Origin: Polytrichum commune
Lineage: Eukaryota; Streptophyta; Polytrichopsida; Polytrichales; Polytrichaceae
Direction: 5' to 3'
Assembly (NCBI GenBank): GCA_950295325.1
Contig: OX485804.1
Coordinates: 23,066,001 to 23,130,000 of the forward strand
Length of the DNA stretch: 64,000 nt
The notes below the pieces were generated by a model that saw nothing but the letters and a program-made list of their open reading frames with translations, had not been told where the DNA came from and searched no databases. Made by a program: the position numbers and the translations under genes. Position 1 is the first letter of the stretch. Each line of letters opens with the position of its first letter. Of this stretch, positions 22,664 to 33,749 are shown one piece after another.

Positions 22664-22879
22664 CACTAAATATGATATTTAGTGCCACATACTATCTGGA
22701 ATTACGCAAAGCTATGTCTATTTATTGTATATCTTGTATTTTACCAACAAATGTTAAATTGGTTATGTGGACATTATGGAACATTAACAATTCTACTTGG
22801 TGACAAATTACATCAATAGTAAAAAGATTTAGCACTATGTAATCCAAATAGTAGGTGACACTAAATATCATAGTTAGTG
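22664..22879. mobile_element. palindrome-ended MITE family, 216-bp copy
   Basis: Flanked by TA on both sides (22662-22663 and 22880-22881). The left end is CACTAAATAT, one base, then its reverse complement. The right end is CACTAAATATCATAGTTAGT plus G. Interior AT-rich, no open frame. Confidence 0.85.
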
Positions 22880-22954
22880 TAGCTATTGGGTGACAATGTT
22901 TTGAAGCAGCACAAAGGGATTGATTGGTTATTTCACTAGGCCTGGAGTTTGGAA

Positions 22955-23960
22955 TTGGTCAGCCACTTTGTACGAGGAGTAAAGTACTTTCCTCTTTTGA
23001 TTTTCGCTATTTTTTTTCAAGGAGTCTTCAAGTGCATTAATTAAAGTGCAATGCTAAGTTGGTTGTTAAGGTGTGTATGTTGTGCCTTAGGAGGTCACTT
23101 GGTCTTGTGTGGTTAGCTAATTTGGGGCTTTTAATTGAATGTCGATTTTTGTGTGCAGATATCCACTTCCTTTTTCTTTTCTTTTTCTTTTTCTTTTTCT
23201 TTTTGGGAACATAGGAGGAGCTTGACAACCTGGTTGGTTTCCGTCAAGTAAAGAGACGATTTCATGGTTGGGGATCGAACCGCCATCCACACCGTTTCGG
23301 TTTGAGTACCTTTCCACTATCATGTGGCAGTTTTGGGGTCATCTCGGATCAGATGTCACTTTCGTTCATAAAATTTGATGTTGGCATTTGAAGAAAGAGG
23401 GGCAGGGGATCACTTTGGCATCACTTTTAATTATGGAGCTCATGAGTGATTGGTCACTTTGTACGAGGAATAAGCTCTTAGCTCTTTTGTATGTTGATTT
23501 TATCTAGGCGCTTTGAAGTGCTTTAGTAAAATTCACATACAAAATTGGGTATGAATGTATGTGTGTGTGCATGTCTTGTGTGTCACAAGTCATACGTACG
23601 TGGCAAGCTAGTTTGGGAGTTTTAATGAGTCTTTGTGTGCAAATGGCCAATTTCATTCACGGAACTTGATGTCAATAGTTGAGGAAGAGGGAGGGGGAAG
23701 GGGGGGGGGGACCACTTTGGATCACTTCCAAGTGAAGAGGGAACAAATTTTTATTTTGTTACTACTTGGGAGTATGGGACCACTTTGTACACCATGTGTG
23801 TGTTTATGTAGTGCTTTGTCTTAATGTGACTAGCTAGTTTGGGGTTTCAAACGGACACCGATTTATGTGTCATATGTCCACTTTCATTTATGAAACTTGA
23901 CATCGGCAATTGAAGAAATAGTGGAATCACTTTGTAACCACTTTGGGACCAAATTTCATA
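22955..23960. repeat. three-unit tandem repeat (~300-330 bp each), first unit split by a SINE
   Basis: CACTTTGTACGAGGA recurs at about 22964 and 23454, with CACTTTGTACACC near 23780. Every unit also has TTAGCTAATTTGGGG or a variant and CCACTTTCATTTATGAAAC-like text followed by TTGATGTCG. The first interval is longer by the size of the inserted SINE (23169-23356). No coding potential. Confidence 0.75.
23169..23356 (-). mobile_element. tRNA-derived SINE, copy 2, with (A5G)n tail
   Basis: Minus strand: GATCCGAGATGACCCC, A-box-like TGATAGTGGAAAGG, B-box GGCGGTTCGATCC (23273-23284), then a unique 3' region and an (AAAAAG)n tail at 23205-23169. The site is flanked by CACTT (23164-23168 and 23357-23361). 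The uninterrupted target is preserved in the sister repeat unit near 23877, so the insertion is proven by comparison. Confidence 0.85.
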
Positions 23961-24121
23961 TATCCAACACATGCCTCAAAAGTAAAGTTTCCAACACAAA
24001 GATATCCTTGGTGGCAAACTAATCTCTTACACATTGCCTGTCACCAAAACAAACAACACAAAAATTCCATTTTAAGCACAAGTGAATCTTGAAATGTCTT
24101 CCCCTAAATGATGTGCTACAA

Positions 24122-24153
24122 AGACTTCTTCTTCTTCTTCTTCTTCTTCTTCC
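24122..24153. repeat. (TTC)n microsatellite
   Basis: About ten TTC units in non-coding DNA. Confidence 0.9.
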
Positions 24154-24959
24154 AAACACCACACCATTTATGGTACTTAATGTCAAGTGTGTAATACTGT
24201 CACTTACCCTATTTTGAGGCGTATGCTTATGTTGAAGATTAACAACTTCACCCATAATTGGTAGCTCAAGACACTTGGCATTCAAGTGCGCTTATTAATA
24301 TCTTGGCATGAGCATGTTCAATCACTAGAGGAAATCATGTCCAAATGAACCATGTAGGGTAGCTAAAATTGTGGTGGAAACGGTCACCGGTAGCCAATTT
24401 GTGCAATATCGGGTGTAGTCTCGATGGCAAAGTCAAAAGGCCAGTTTTATGGTGGGGTTCAATGTTTTAGTGACACAATATGATGTGAGGGTGAGTGTCT
24501 TCATTGTGGATGATGCATATCAAATGCCAAATACACTGATGAAGGGCGAGTGTATTGAGTTTGGAGTGCACCTCTCCACCCCCATCATGGGCAGTGATTC
24601 AGGTGTAGAGAGCTCGTGTGTAGGTGTTGCTTGGTGGATGTTGGGTAGATTATGGGTGATGACATGTTGGTGTTTAGTTGTTGTTGGGTTGGGTATCGGT
24701 GGGAGTTTTGGTTTAGGGTGTTGACTGGGTGGCTAATTTGCTATTCTTAGTTGTTGGTTAACATATCACAATATTTAATTATTATTTTATAAATAGATTG
24801 TGAAATACAAAATGAATATGATTTTAAATAAACCATTTCCATGTGACAACATTCAATATGCAACATTGGGTTTGTATTGCCTCATTTGCATTAATGCCCT
24901 TGAAATTATCTACCTATGTTAGCCTTCAAAAAACCTACGAAAATATAAAACTTATGATC
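24154..24959. other. intergenic spacer, no gene seen
   Basis: Open frames here have no recognisable domain. A CACCATTTATGG end-like motif near 24160 is inverted near 26417; see the rejected list. Confidence 0.3.
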
Positions 24960-25500
24960 CAAAATATGTATCAAACATTCAATATAAGCATGCATTTAAT
25001 CTCCTACACCTTCAAAATATGAAAATATTCAACTCTAACACACATTTGACCTCCTCCACCTTAAAAAAGAACGAAAATCCAAAAAAATAAAGTATGTGTG
25101 CCTCAATGATTGAGCATCACCATGCATTTGACCTTCTACACCTTCAAAAGGCCAAAACTCACAAAACTAAGCTCTTGGGCTTCAGAGTATGCTTCAAACA
25201 TTCAAAATCAAAACACATTTGATCTCGTACACCTACAAAATACCAAAACCCACAAAATAAAACTCTTGGGCTTCAAAATATGCATTGACAATTGAACATC
25301 AACACACGTTTGACGTCTTACACCTTTAAAAAACCAAAACCCACAAAACAATAGCACTTGAGCTTCATAATATGTATCAAACAATCAACATAAGCACACA
25401 ATTGACATCCTACACCTTCATAAAACCAAAACCCACAAAAATAAAGCTCTTGGGCTTCAAAGTATGCTTGAACAATTAAACACCATCACACATTTGACCT
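24960..25500. repeat. tandem repeat, about six units of ~85-95 bp
   Basis: Each unit carries CACACATTTGACCTCCTACA-like text, ACCTTCAAAA, CCAAAACCCACAAAA, AGCTCTTGGGCTTCAAA and TATGTATCAAACA in that order. Occurrences of the CATTTGACCT core start near 24987, 25045, 25127, 25215, 25307, 25401 and 25489. Units are well diverged. No protein frame persists across the array. Confidence 0.8.
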
Positions 25501-27068
25501 CCAAAATCAAATTTAAAGAACCAAACAAACACAATTGAAAAAGGAAGAACAAGTTACCTTGAAAATGGTCACTATAACCAAGAGCACCAAAAATATGCGT
25601 ATCAAAGGGAAAAGGGGAGGGAGGGAGAATAACAACAATAGAGGGAAGGGAGATAGATGATGGCAATGACATTTAAGTTTTACTGAGTAATGTTTAAGGT
25701 TTAGGTGTTGAAGTTATTCTTACTAGGTCACGACATAGAATGCCACCCTTTGCCACCTGAGGAGAGATGGTGTCCACCAAAGGAAAGGTTAGCAAAGTCC
25801 TAAGAAGCAGACATGTGGTTGGTGACAACCAAACCCTGAAATGATGGACAACAACCCACAAAGGGCAACCACCAAGACCAGTACAAATTGCAACCAAGAA
25901 ACATGAACTAGCAAGTCACTCTCCACCCAACCCACAAAATTGGCTATTGAAGTGCTACTGAAACGGCGGTGCCTAGCTAGAAAGGTTGACATTGCAACCA
26001 CATGAACCCAAAATGAGTTCAAACCCAAAATGTTTTAGTCAGAACGGCGATGGACATGGGCGCTACCAACATTGTGGCACATACTTGCTTTGGACATACC
26101 TTCCTCCAATTAATAGTGTTATGAGGTGCATGCCTTTGTTACACATTGATCTACACGTTGACTACCCTGTACACAAATGACACGTGCCATTAGTACGCTG
26201 AAAAACATCTTCCCTCTACATGCTAAAATGCAAGACTATCATCTAACGTATTCCAATGAGCTACTCTAAATACCACGATGTAGATAATTTTTCACTAAAA
26301 AAAAAACTTATGTTAACGAATGGAATCATATTGGCAATTAACGAGCGTGACACTTTGAAACCTCTAGACATCTAGTTTCGGCCTTTTGCAAATAGTGCAC
26401 GTGACACTAAACACCATAAATGGTGTACTACTTCCAGGTTCAACAACATTAACATAAAAAACAAGTTCAATCGGGAAAGTTCAAGGTGATGTGATACTTT
26501 ACTCATTCCAACTACAAGAAGGGGGAAAAAAAAACCCTAAGAATCACTCACGGCATGTAAGGGTTGAGCTTATGTGTGAGATGGAGTTAACTTCGAGCCT
26601 AAATTGAGGTGGATGTAATTTAATAATCTCATGTTGTACTCAAGCACAAGCCTTCGAGTCGAACATCGAGACTCAAGTTACTCAAGAACTTTTAAATTTG
26701 GTTTAGTTCTTAGGGTCTTCAATTGAAACCGTTTTGAAGCATAATATACCGATTTTTTAAGTACAAACTTTCGGTTATGCTTGAGTCACATGCGTGGTAA
26801 ACATAATGACTTGGATATTGTACCAAATTGAGATCCGCAGTCGGGTACTAATTAAGCTCACATACTTTGGAGAGAGGCTTGTCAAAATGGCCAAAAACGT
26901 AGGTCAAATCGAGAAAAAGCGCGTGGGATAACTAAAGGCACCCAAGGAATGTCTGCTATTACTTACTTTATATACTAGAAGGGCATATGAAAACGATCCT
27001 TAAATAAGCCCAAAAGAACAATCGCATTCTAAGAGGCTGGGTTCTAAATGTAGCTTAGACAATTTAGG
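25501..27068. other. intergenic spacer, no gene seen
   Basis: AT-rich. No domain, RNA gene or delimited element recognised. Confidence 0.35.
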
Positions 27069-27625
27069 CCTGTGTCTGGGGAGACTTTTTGGACATACTG
27101 TAGTCGGTTGAAATCCTAGTGTTTCCAAATCCAACCGGTTGTTTACATATCGACATCTTTTGGTTTCTCTTCTTTAAATTGGGAGATGTTCTATAAATTC
27201 TTCTAAAAATGATGGATAGTTTTCCTCAAGTCTTCAATTTCAACTACACTAAATATGATATTTAGTGTTTGATTATATTTAATGTTGTTACCACCCTACC
27301 CTGCTCAACACTAATATCCAATTCCTTGACAATTAGTGTTAGAAGATTTGCTAGAAGATATGTTGGATTCTCCTTCCATCATTGTTATCTTTTTTTTTTT
27401 GGTTTCATATCTTTACTAACATTAAATTTAAACACGTGACTTTTGCATATTATCATAGTTGATATTTAGTGTATGTGTTTACATTTAACGTTACTTACTT
27501 CCATAGGGTTATTGACATTTAGTGTATGCGTTCGTAATTAGTGTATCATATTTAGTGTAGTTATTTCTCAAACTCAATTGGTTCATCTATATGTAGCAGC
27601 CGGTTCGTCATGTTCATTGATTTAG
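27069..27625 (+). repeat. dispersed repeat family A, copy 2, split by a MITE
   Basis: Text matching the copy at 29251-29470 runs up to CAAC at 27244 and resumes at GTTATTTCTCAAACTC (27560). The gap is the palindrome-ended MITE at 27247-27557 with a duplicated TA. Confidence 0.8.
27247..27557. mobile_element. palindrome-ended MITE family, 311-bp copy
   Basis: TA at 27245-27246 and 27558-27559. The left end is CACTAAATAT, one base, then the reverse complement. It shares interior text (TTACCACCCTACC, CCATAGGGTTATTGA) with the inverted copy at 50016-50334. The insertion site inside repeat family A confirms the borders. Confidence 0.9.
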
Positions 27626-28899
27626 GCAACCTCGGTTGGGTAAAGACTCCATTCCAAATTTTGTTTACACTAGCATTCTAACATCATTCTTTCTAACCAT
27701 TTATTTCATCGTCTTTAGCCTACTCCTTGCTTAGTGACGAGTGCATTTCCAACCACTAGATCTTTGTAAGCAACTCCCATATGCAATTGGGATAAATCCT
27801 CCATGGAATCTAGATTCCATGTATCCCAAGACAACTTAGAGAGTGCATCCATTAAATCCTCCAATTCTCTCTCTAACTCTCGTTTCGTGTCGTATTCAAA
27901 CCGGTGTGCCATGTTTCTTGAAGTGGTCTCCATGACTTGCCATAAAGCAACAAGTGTCCCATGTCACCTTCTAAGGTTGCCCATTCATTGATTGTGATAA
28001 AACTTGTGAAGATATAATATATTTACATAATATCAATATTGATGTATGTTACATCATTATATTTAATGTGCATGGTAACATGGGACGGGCATTAAAGTTG
28101 GAGGTGGTACACTAATAAAGCACTACATGTATGTGAATGCACTAGGCAATTGACGAAAGTATTTAACGAGGCAAAGAGGTAGACCATACACAACTTGCAT
28201 GTAAAGAGCCAATGCCATGGTAGAGAGGAGAAAGCCTGATCCACCATGTAACCTCTATATTAACAATGATGTTAATATGGAGTACCTAGTTTGTTGTCAA
28301 ACAATACCCGAGCATTGGTATGCATTAAATTTGGATAATGAGTATTGTGAGTGTGAGGATAGAATATTTATTTGCAAGCATGTCCTTGCTATGAGGAAGT
28401 TGGTGGAGGAGGAAATCACATACTTGAAACCACAATTTCCGATAGTCTTGGTATAGTACAAGTGCATACATCAGAGGTCGAAGATCTTTCTCAAACCCAA
28501 AATCGATTGGCAAAGTTAAATGAGATACATGTTGAGTTGAGTCGAGATTTCTTCATAACATATAAGGTGAACAATTGTAGGTGACGAATATATAGAAGAT
28601 ACAATTAGGGGTTGAATGCCATAAGAAGAAAGGTCCAATTTGCAAATGATTCTAATTCAACACAATGGTGAATCCATCTTTGGGATCACCTTACCTACTG
28701 AATATATTAGATTTGCTTGACATTATAGAGGCATATTAATTAAATTAAATTAAATTAATGGTATCATGTACTTGAATCCAATTAATATGTGCATAATTCA
28801 AATTGTGAGGGGCAACCTTGTAAGCCCTTGATTGCACTTGCTCGCATCTAATGCAAACAACCCTTATTCGGCTACTTTACTTATTAGAACCCCTATATA
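27626..28899. other. spacer holding a MULE-type fragment
   Basis: Apart from the SWIM-type fragment at 28217-28456, listed separately, nothing is recognisable. A (TTAAA)n run lies at 28737-28756. Confidence 0.35.
28217..28456 (+). pseudogene. SWIM zinc-finger fragment of a MULE/FAR1-type transposase
   Basis: A 79-codon frame containing CECEDRIFICKHVLAMRK, that is C-x-C-x6-C-x-H, the SWIM pattern found near the C-terminus of MULE transposases and FAR1-like proteins. The preceding WYALNLDNEYC fits the usual lead-in. The MULE catalytic domain is missing upstream and the frame closes soon after, so this is debris. Confidence 0.6.
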
Positions 28900-29215
28900 T
28901 ATTTGAGTGGTATGTGGTTTGGTGTGGCTCCAAGAATGGACACCCAAATGACATGTGTTTAAAAGAAATGTTCAAATTATAATAACCACCCTATGTTCAA
29001 TAGTCAACATAATCGAGAAGATATGTATGGCCATTTAAAATGCACAAGTATCTTCACTTTGACAATGAATAGGATAATCATATGAGCTCCAAAAATTGTG
29101 AAAAAAGTTGCTACGCCCTCAATGTAAATTTGCTAAGCGTCTCGTGCTAATCACATGTTTCATGTCCTAGGAGAAGTAGGCTAGGTGTAGTAATTACTTA
29201 AGACCCAACCCCTTT
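28900..29215 (+). repeat. dispersed repeat family G, copy 3
   Basis: Begins TTGAGTGGTATGTGGTTTGG and continues AAGAATGGACAC, TCAATAGTCAACATAATCG, ATCATATGAGCTCC and TTTCATGTCCTAGGAGAAGT, in the family order. The G tract is reduced in this copy. Confidence 0.75.
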
Positions 29216-29250
29216 ACATGGGAAGTCACTACTTGAGCGTCATCCCAAGC

Positions 29251-29470
29251 AGTGTCCCTGGGGAGATTTTAGGGCATAGTAGGTTGAGTTCCTAGTGTTT
29301 CCAAATCCAATCGGTTACATGTTGACGTCTTTCGGTTTTCCTTTATTAATTTAAGGTATGTTCTATACAATCTTCTAAAATGATCGGATATTTTCATGAA
29401 GTCTTGAACTTCAACCGGTTACTTCTCAAACCCAACCGGTTCATATGTAACTAGCGGTCAATTCTTCTTG
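29251..29470 (+). repeat. dispersed repeat family A, copy 3
   Basis: The cleanest copy: GTTTCCAAATCCAATCGG, TTTCGGTTTTCCTTTATT, AAGTCTTGAACTTCAACCGG, TTACTTCTCAAACCCAACC and GTAACTAGCGG. It serves as the uninterrupted reference for the MITE insertion at 27247. Confidence 0.8.
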
Positions 29471-29570
29471 TTCGTTGTTCCCAAGCCCCTGCTTACAAGA
29501 GAGCGGTATGAGAGTTGTTTGAGAGGTGGCCAACATATGCAGACGAATCAATACTCAATGCTCAATTCAA

Positions 29571-29669
29571 CATAACATTATTCAGACTGAATGTGGGGAA
29601 TATCCAAGAACACTACGTGGAATACTGTCAGTCCCACATAACAATGTTATGGATCTGAATAATGTTATG
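29571..29669. mobile_element. short foldback element, truncated copy
   Basis: Right half GTCCCACATAACAATG and GGATCTGAATAATGTTATG matches the right arm of the hairpin element at 61663-61809. The left arm keeps only CATAACATTATTCAGA. Confidence 0.65.
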
Positions 29670-29897
29670 AAGCCGCCATATAAGGGAGAGGCCAACTCCT
29701 GCATGGGCCCGTCCCTTCGATAGGTACGTTAGGCAACCCCCCTTGCCTGCAACTGCCTTGTCAAGTCTGCAGTTGAGCTCCATTTGCCTAGGCTCCATCC
29801 ATTACCGTTGATTAAGAAAGGACGCCCCCATGCTCCATATTGAATATGCCCTTGAGTTCATGGGACGCTCTAGTGACATGGGGCCACAACAAGCTAG

Positions 29898-30051
29898 GTG
29901 TCTTTGGGCTTGCATCTTGTCACTCTCCCTTTTCACACATCGCATGTCATACAACCCTTGGACACAGCTTGCTTCAAATCATTTCAAAATGCCTTATGGC
30001 ATTGTTGGAACATTTTGGTGCTCGCAAAGAGGAGTTGGCACATTGAGTTAA
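29898..30051 (+). pseudogene. DDE_1-type transposase fragment (pogo/Tigger-like)
   Basis: The frame reads LVTLPFHTSHVIQPLD followed by FKSFQNALWHCWN. DDE_1 transposases have LPxHTSHxxQPLDxxxFxxxK at this point, between the second and third catalytic acidic residues. Upstream homologous text is in another frame and the downstream third catalytic region is not visible, so it is a decayed piece. Confidence 0.65.
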
Positions 30052-30255
30052 ACAAAATATCGTCACCAGGTTCCGATCATCCAAGAGTTGGCCTCTTGAC
30101 AACACCAAAAGGATGGGAAGATGAGTCCAAGAGATTGTTGGCCACCCAAACAACTGAACGAGGAGACGGAAGAGTTGATGCCCATGTCCATTGAAGAAAT
30201 AAAAGTGGAGACCCTTAATGAGTGCTCGTTGGATGAGCAATGATGTCCCAGCCAC

Positions 30256-31238
30256 TACTTTTTGAAGGCTCTAAAAACTGATATAGATTTACTTTCAATT
30301 AATAAAGAAGTAATTGACCAGAAATTCATCCCTTAAGTCAAGCCGTAAACACATAATACTATCTAGCTCCAAGGACAGGGAAAAAGTTGAGAAAATCACC
30401 ATAGAAATCAACTGAGGTAATGACTGTTGTGTGTAACCATGTGAAATGGCTTGTGTGTAAAATACTGCACTTTTAAAAGGAGTTGTTTTTTTGACATTTC
30501 TAGTAATCCTTAGTTTTTCACAAGTGAGTGTCTAAACATGATCTACTCTAAAACATCAATTTATGGAACGCTCCCACAAAATATACAGTGAGTTTCTTAC
30601 ACTAATTCTCTGTTTCATACCCTTCAAGAAGAGGGTGCAGAGCTAAAAGCGTCTGTTTGAGACCTGTTTAACTTAGAATGACACGACACTACATTCTCAC
30701 AGATTAAGGATACTACTCATCATTGCATAGCAGTCAGTTGACAGCACAGACACTTCTCCATATCAATCTCAATTATTTGGTATACCTATGTAAAATTTAA
30801 TAGAAATAAAGGTACAAGCAATCAAAACTATCCAGCAAACATGGTGCACTCCGAGTAAGATCTCGATCAACAAAAATGACTACTCAATATTGAAATTGCA
30901 AACTACTAAAACATCCGTGAGTACAAAAGTAACAGGTTAAAAGTTCTCAAGAAAAGTTGCAGCACATGTGAATGCAATAATTGCTAGCCTTAAATGTGTG
31001 GAGAGGAACCCATCCGAATCATTTTCATTCATCAAAACACTGTAGCATAAATAGGCTTACAAGTGCACTGTCAATTAGGCCCAAAAACTCTACATTGACC
31101 TCAATCAATACTATGGCAGACTATACAAGAAGAGCACATCCACAAGGTGATTGCTCATCGTGACATTTACAAATGTAATGCTATTACACTACACAACATC
31201 TTAAGTCCGCAACACAGAAGTATGCCAAAACACCCAAT
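30256..31238. other. intergenic spacer and 3' flank of the ML gene
   Basis: AT-rich, no domain. The last ~200 bases before 31239 should hold the 3' UTR of the ML-domain gene on the minus strand. Confidence 0.35.
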
Positions 31239-33749
31239 TTATGTATGTGCTACAGGTGCCTCTTTATGGCCCATATGCTTGTGCAACTTAATAGGGTTGA
31301 AACTGTCAAGGGACTCTGCAACGCTCTTGTTCCAAACAATGCTGAAATCAATGTTTGCACACGCCAATTGTTCATCATCTGGGCTTATAAACTGCAGCTT
31401 AATCTTGTAGGAGCCCTGCAAAACAGTGATCCCAATAGTGAGATAAACAAATTTCTGGCACAACTGCTTCAATACGTATTCACTCGTTGATGCTGCTCCA
31501 AAACTGTCAAATGGAGGCCATAATTGCTAACATGTTAATTGGGCTGCAGTCGCTTACTATAAGAAGCTTCACAAATCACAAACTTGAGTGTGTAACATGG
31601 CCATTGCATACAACTGTGAGAAATGTAGCATCTTATCTCCAAATTTCACAATCCAAATGACACATGCTCAAGAACTGAATAAGTCCAAAATAACTGACAA
31701 CTTCTGAAACCCACAACTTACAGGTGGTGTAAATCCTGGAAGCACTTCTGTGTTCTTCAAAACAAAATCCCCGGGAGCAATTGGACACTCGGCCTTATTG
31801 CAAATGTCATCACGCTCAACGTGCACAGGAACACCATGGAATGAGACGGTAACAACTACAAGGCCCCCAGTAATTTCTTTCTCTGCATTTGCAACAATTG
31901 AGTAGAAATAGCATCAATGTTACTGCAAAGATAAGTGAATGTGGCTTGCTGCTGGAGAACTGTTGCTTGAACATCTAAAACGAGGCTCAACTTCAATAAC
32001 TCGTTAAACCCTAAATTCAAAGATGTCAATAAACACTGAGCTTACGAAAGAGGAAATGGTGATTAGTTATTGTTCCAACAGCAAAAGCAGACCACTCACC
32101 AGTGTAAGCAGGCACAATGAAAGTTGCATCTTCTCCACTCACAACAGGGTCAGGACTGATTGTCACATTTTTCACCACTACAGCGTAATTTGCATGTTTG
32201 TCTGCACAACCAAAGCAGATCAACGTCAGTTAGTAGCCAGAAGGTCCATTGTAAAAACCTGACATAGTTGAAATGTGAGAAAAAAGTATCTGGTCAAATA
32301 TTCCTTGTTACACTATTCTTTACAATGATTCCAAGAATGATCATAGGGTGGGACAACCGTATGGTGGGACACTGGATTTACACCAAATGATTCAAGACAT
32401 CTAATCCTTGTCCATGGTCCACATTGTTCAACAATCCACCTTTACAAGGCCAACATCTGACGAAAACAACCCGTGTGTGTAACCTAATAACTGCAATGAC
32501 CTTCTACACAGCTGCACCAATGTATATACCAACAATACTAGCTGAAGACAGAGATCTTACACAAAAGGAACAGTAGCAAGGGTGTCCCATGTGGAAACTC
32601 TCTTCCTTGTAAACCAAGGCTGCTAAGAATCAATGGAAGGAAGGAACAAAAAAATAAAATAAAAGAGAACAGCCTACTGGAAGTGGAATTGGGGTCCAGA
32701 AGGAAGACCACGACCCTTTGGTACTTCATTTTTAGACTGAGAAATAGCGTGATTCAAATGGTACACCCTAATTCCTTCCTCACTGCTTACCCTCTAAAGG
32801 ATGACAGTGACAGACTCTATGGAGATCCCACAAACTGAAAGCAAACAAATTGCCTTCGTCTAGCATGAGCAACAACACAAAACAACTGAAGAGGCATTAC
32901 CTACTACGTACAAGGTTACTCGAAGGCATAACTCATTCAAAACATCAAAACATCAAAACTTCCCAACAGAAAATCGACATCTCAAATGTAGGACACCAAA
33001 CCTCACAACAAGAAGGGACACCAGAGCCAAATTCCTCAAAAACCAACACGCAAATAAAGGACAAGAAAGGCAGGAAGTCAACAACAGGCTTTAAATACGG
33101 ATATGAATACAGGCTCGTTGTTCATGGGTTTTCCCACGCTCTCAAATTTATTAAAAAAATGTCAAGAACTGATATACATTCCTCCAACCCAGCATGGCGT
33201 GGAGTAAGTGCTTAAAAGCGACAATTTCAGCAACTTATACTGTTTCAGGCAAGTTGTAGAGCTCAGAGTCAACTCAAGACATTCACATAGATCGACAGAA
33301 CTGTGATGAATCTACAGAAATCAAATGTTCGTTTCCAACACAAACAAGCTACTAAGTGTACACACCACTTTCACTGTAATTAAATCCTAACCCTGAGCTC
33401 CCAAACGCACCGACCAAACATCCAAAAAGAGACTCCCCATTTTAAAAAGGTGGAGAACGAGACCCTAACAACAGAGGAGAGGGACTCGAATGTCGGAATC
33501 CTATCCTTAAGCCAAAGCTTCTCACAAAACCTCCTACATACCAAATCGAATAAGACAACGACATCAAACATAAGAAACACACCCCTTGAAACATAAGGCA
33601 GTCCTTCCACGGGATTGAAGATTCAAGAAATAGCTCTGTTTTTAGGTCAAAATCTCACCGCAAAGATGCCAATCGCTTGGTTTAGCAGCAATCGCCAAAG
33701 AGGCCAATGAGGCTACCAGCACCACTGCAAGCAAAATGCGTTGCGCCAT
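31239..33749 (-). CDS. secreted ML-domain (MD-2-related lipid-recognition) protein
   Basis: Small secreted lipid-binding protein of the plant ML/NPC2-like family, often annotated as a phosphatidylglycerol/phosphatidylinositol transfer protein. Four exons: 33749-33659, 32201-32100, 31882-31722 and 31415-31239, all GT-AG, phases 1-1-0, 176 aa. A signal peptide (MAQRILLAVVLVASLASLAI, cleavage after about residue 22) leads into DWHLCDKHANYAV. Exon 3 holds GVPVHVERDDICNKAECP, GDFVLKN and VLPGFTPP, where the paired cysteines and the PGxTPPG turn are family hallmarks. Exon 4 begins GSYKIKLQF and has LACANIDFSIVW. The frame is open upstream of 33749, but only this Met gives a signal peptide. The His-rich tail after residue 160 is not a usual family feature. 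The 1.46-kb first intron has no recognisable gene. Confidence 0.93.

Noticed and set aside
22664-22684. CACTA-superfamily assignment from the CACTA terminus
   Set aside because: Flanking duplications are TA (2 bp) in four of five copies; CACTA elements make 3-bp duplications.
23270-23290. Possible tRNA gene from the B-box match
   Set aside because: No cloverleaf with paired acceptor arms; the A-rich tail and flanking duplication identify it as a SINE.
24960-25500. Possible CRISPR-like array
   Set aside because: Units are contiguous tandem repeats without unique spacers of fixed size, in a plant nuclear context.
24160-26428. A 2.3-kb element bounded by CACCATTTATGG and its inverse
   Set aside because: The right end resembles the palindrome-ended family and has TA beside it, but the left flank is CA, the match is short, and no internal homology supports it.
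32850-33215. 121-codon plus-strand frame
   Set aside because: Lies inside intron 1 of the ML gene on the opposite strand and has no recognisable features.
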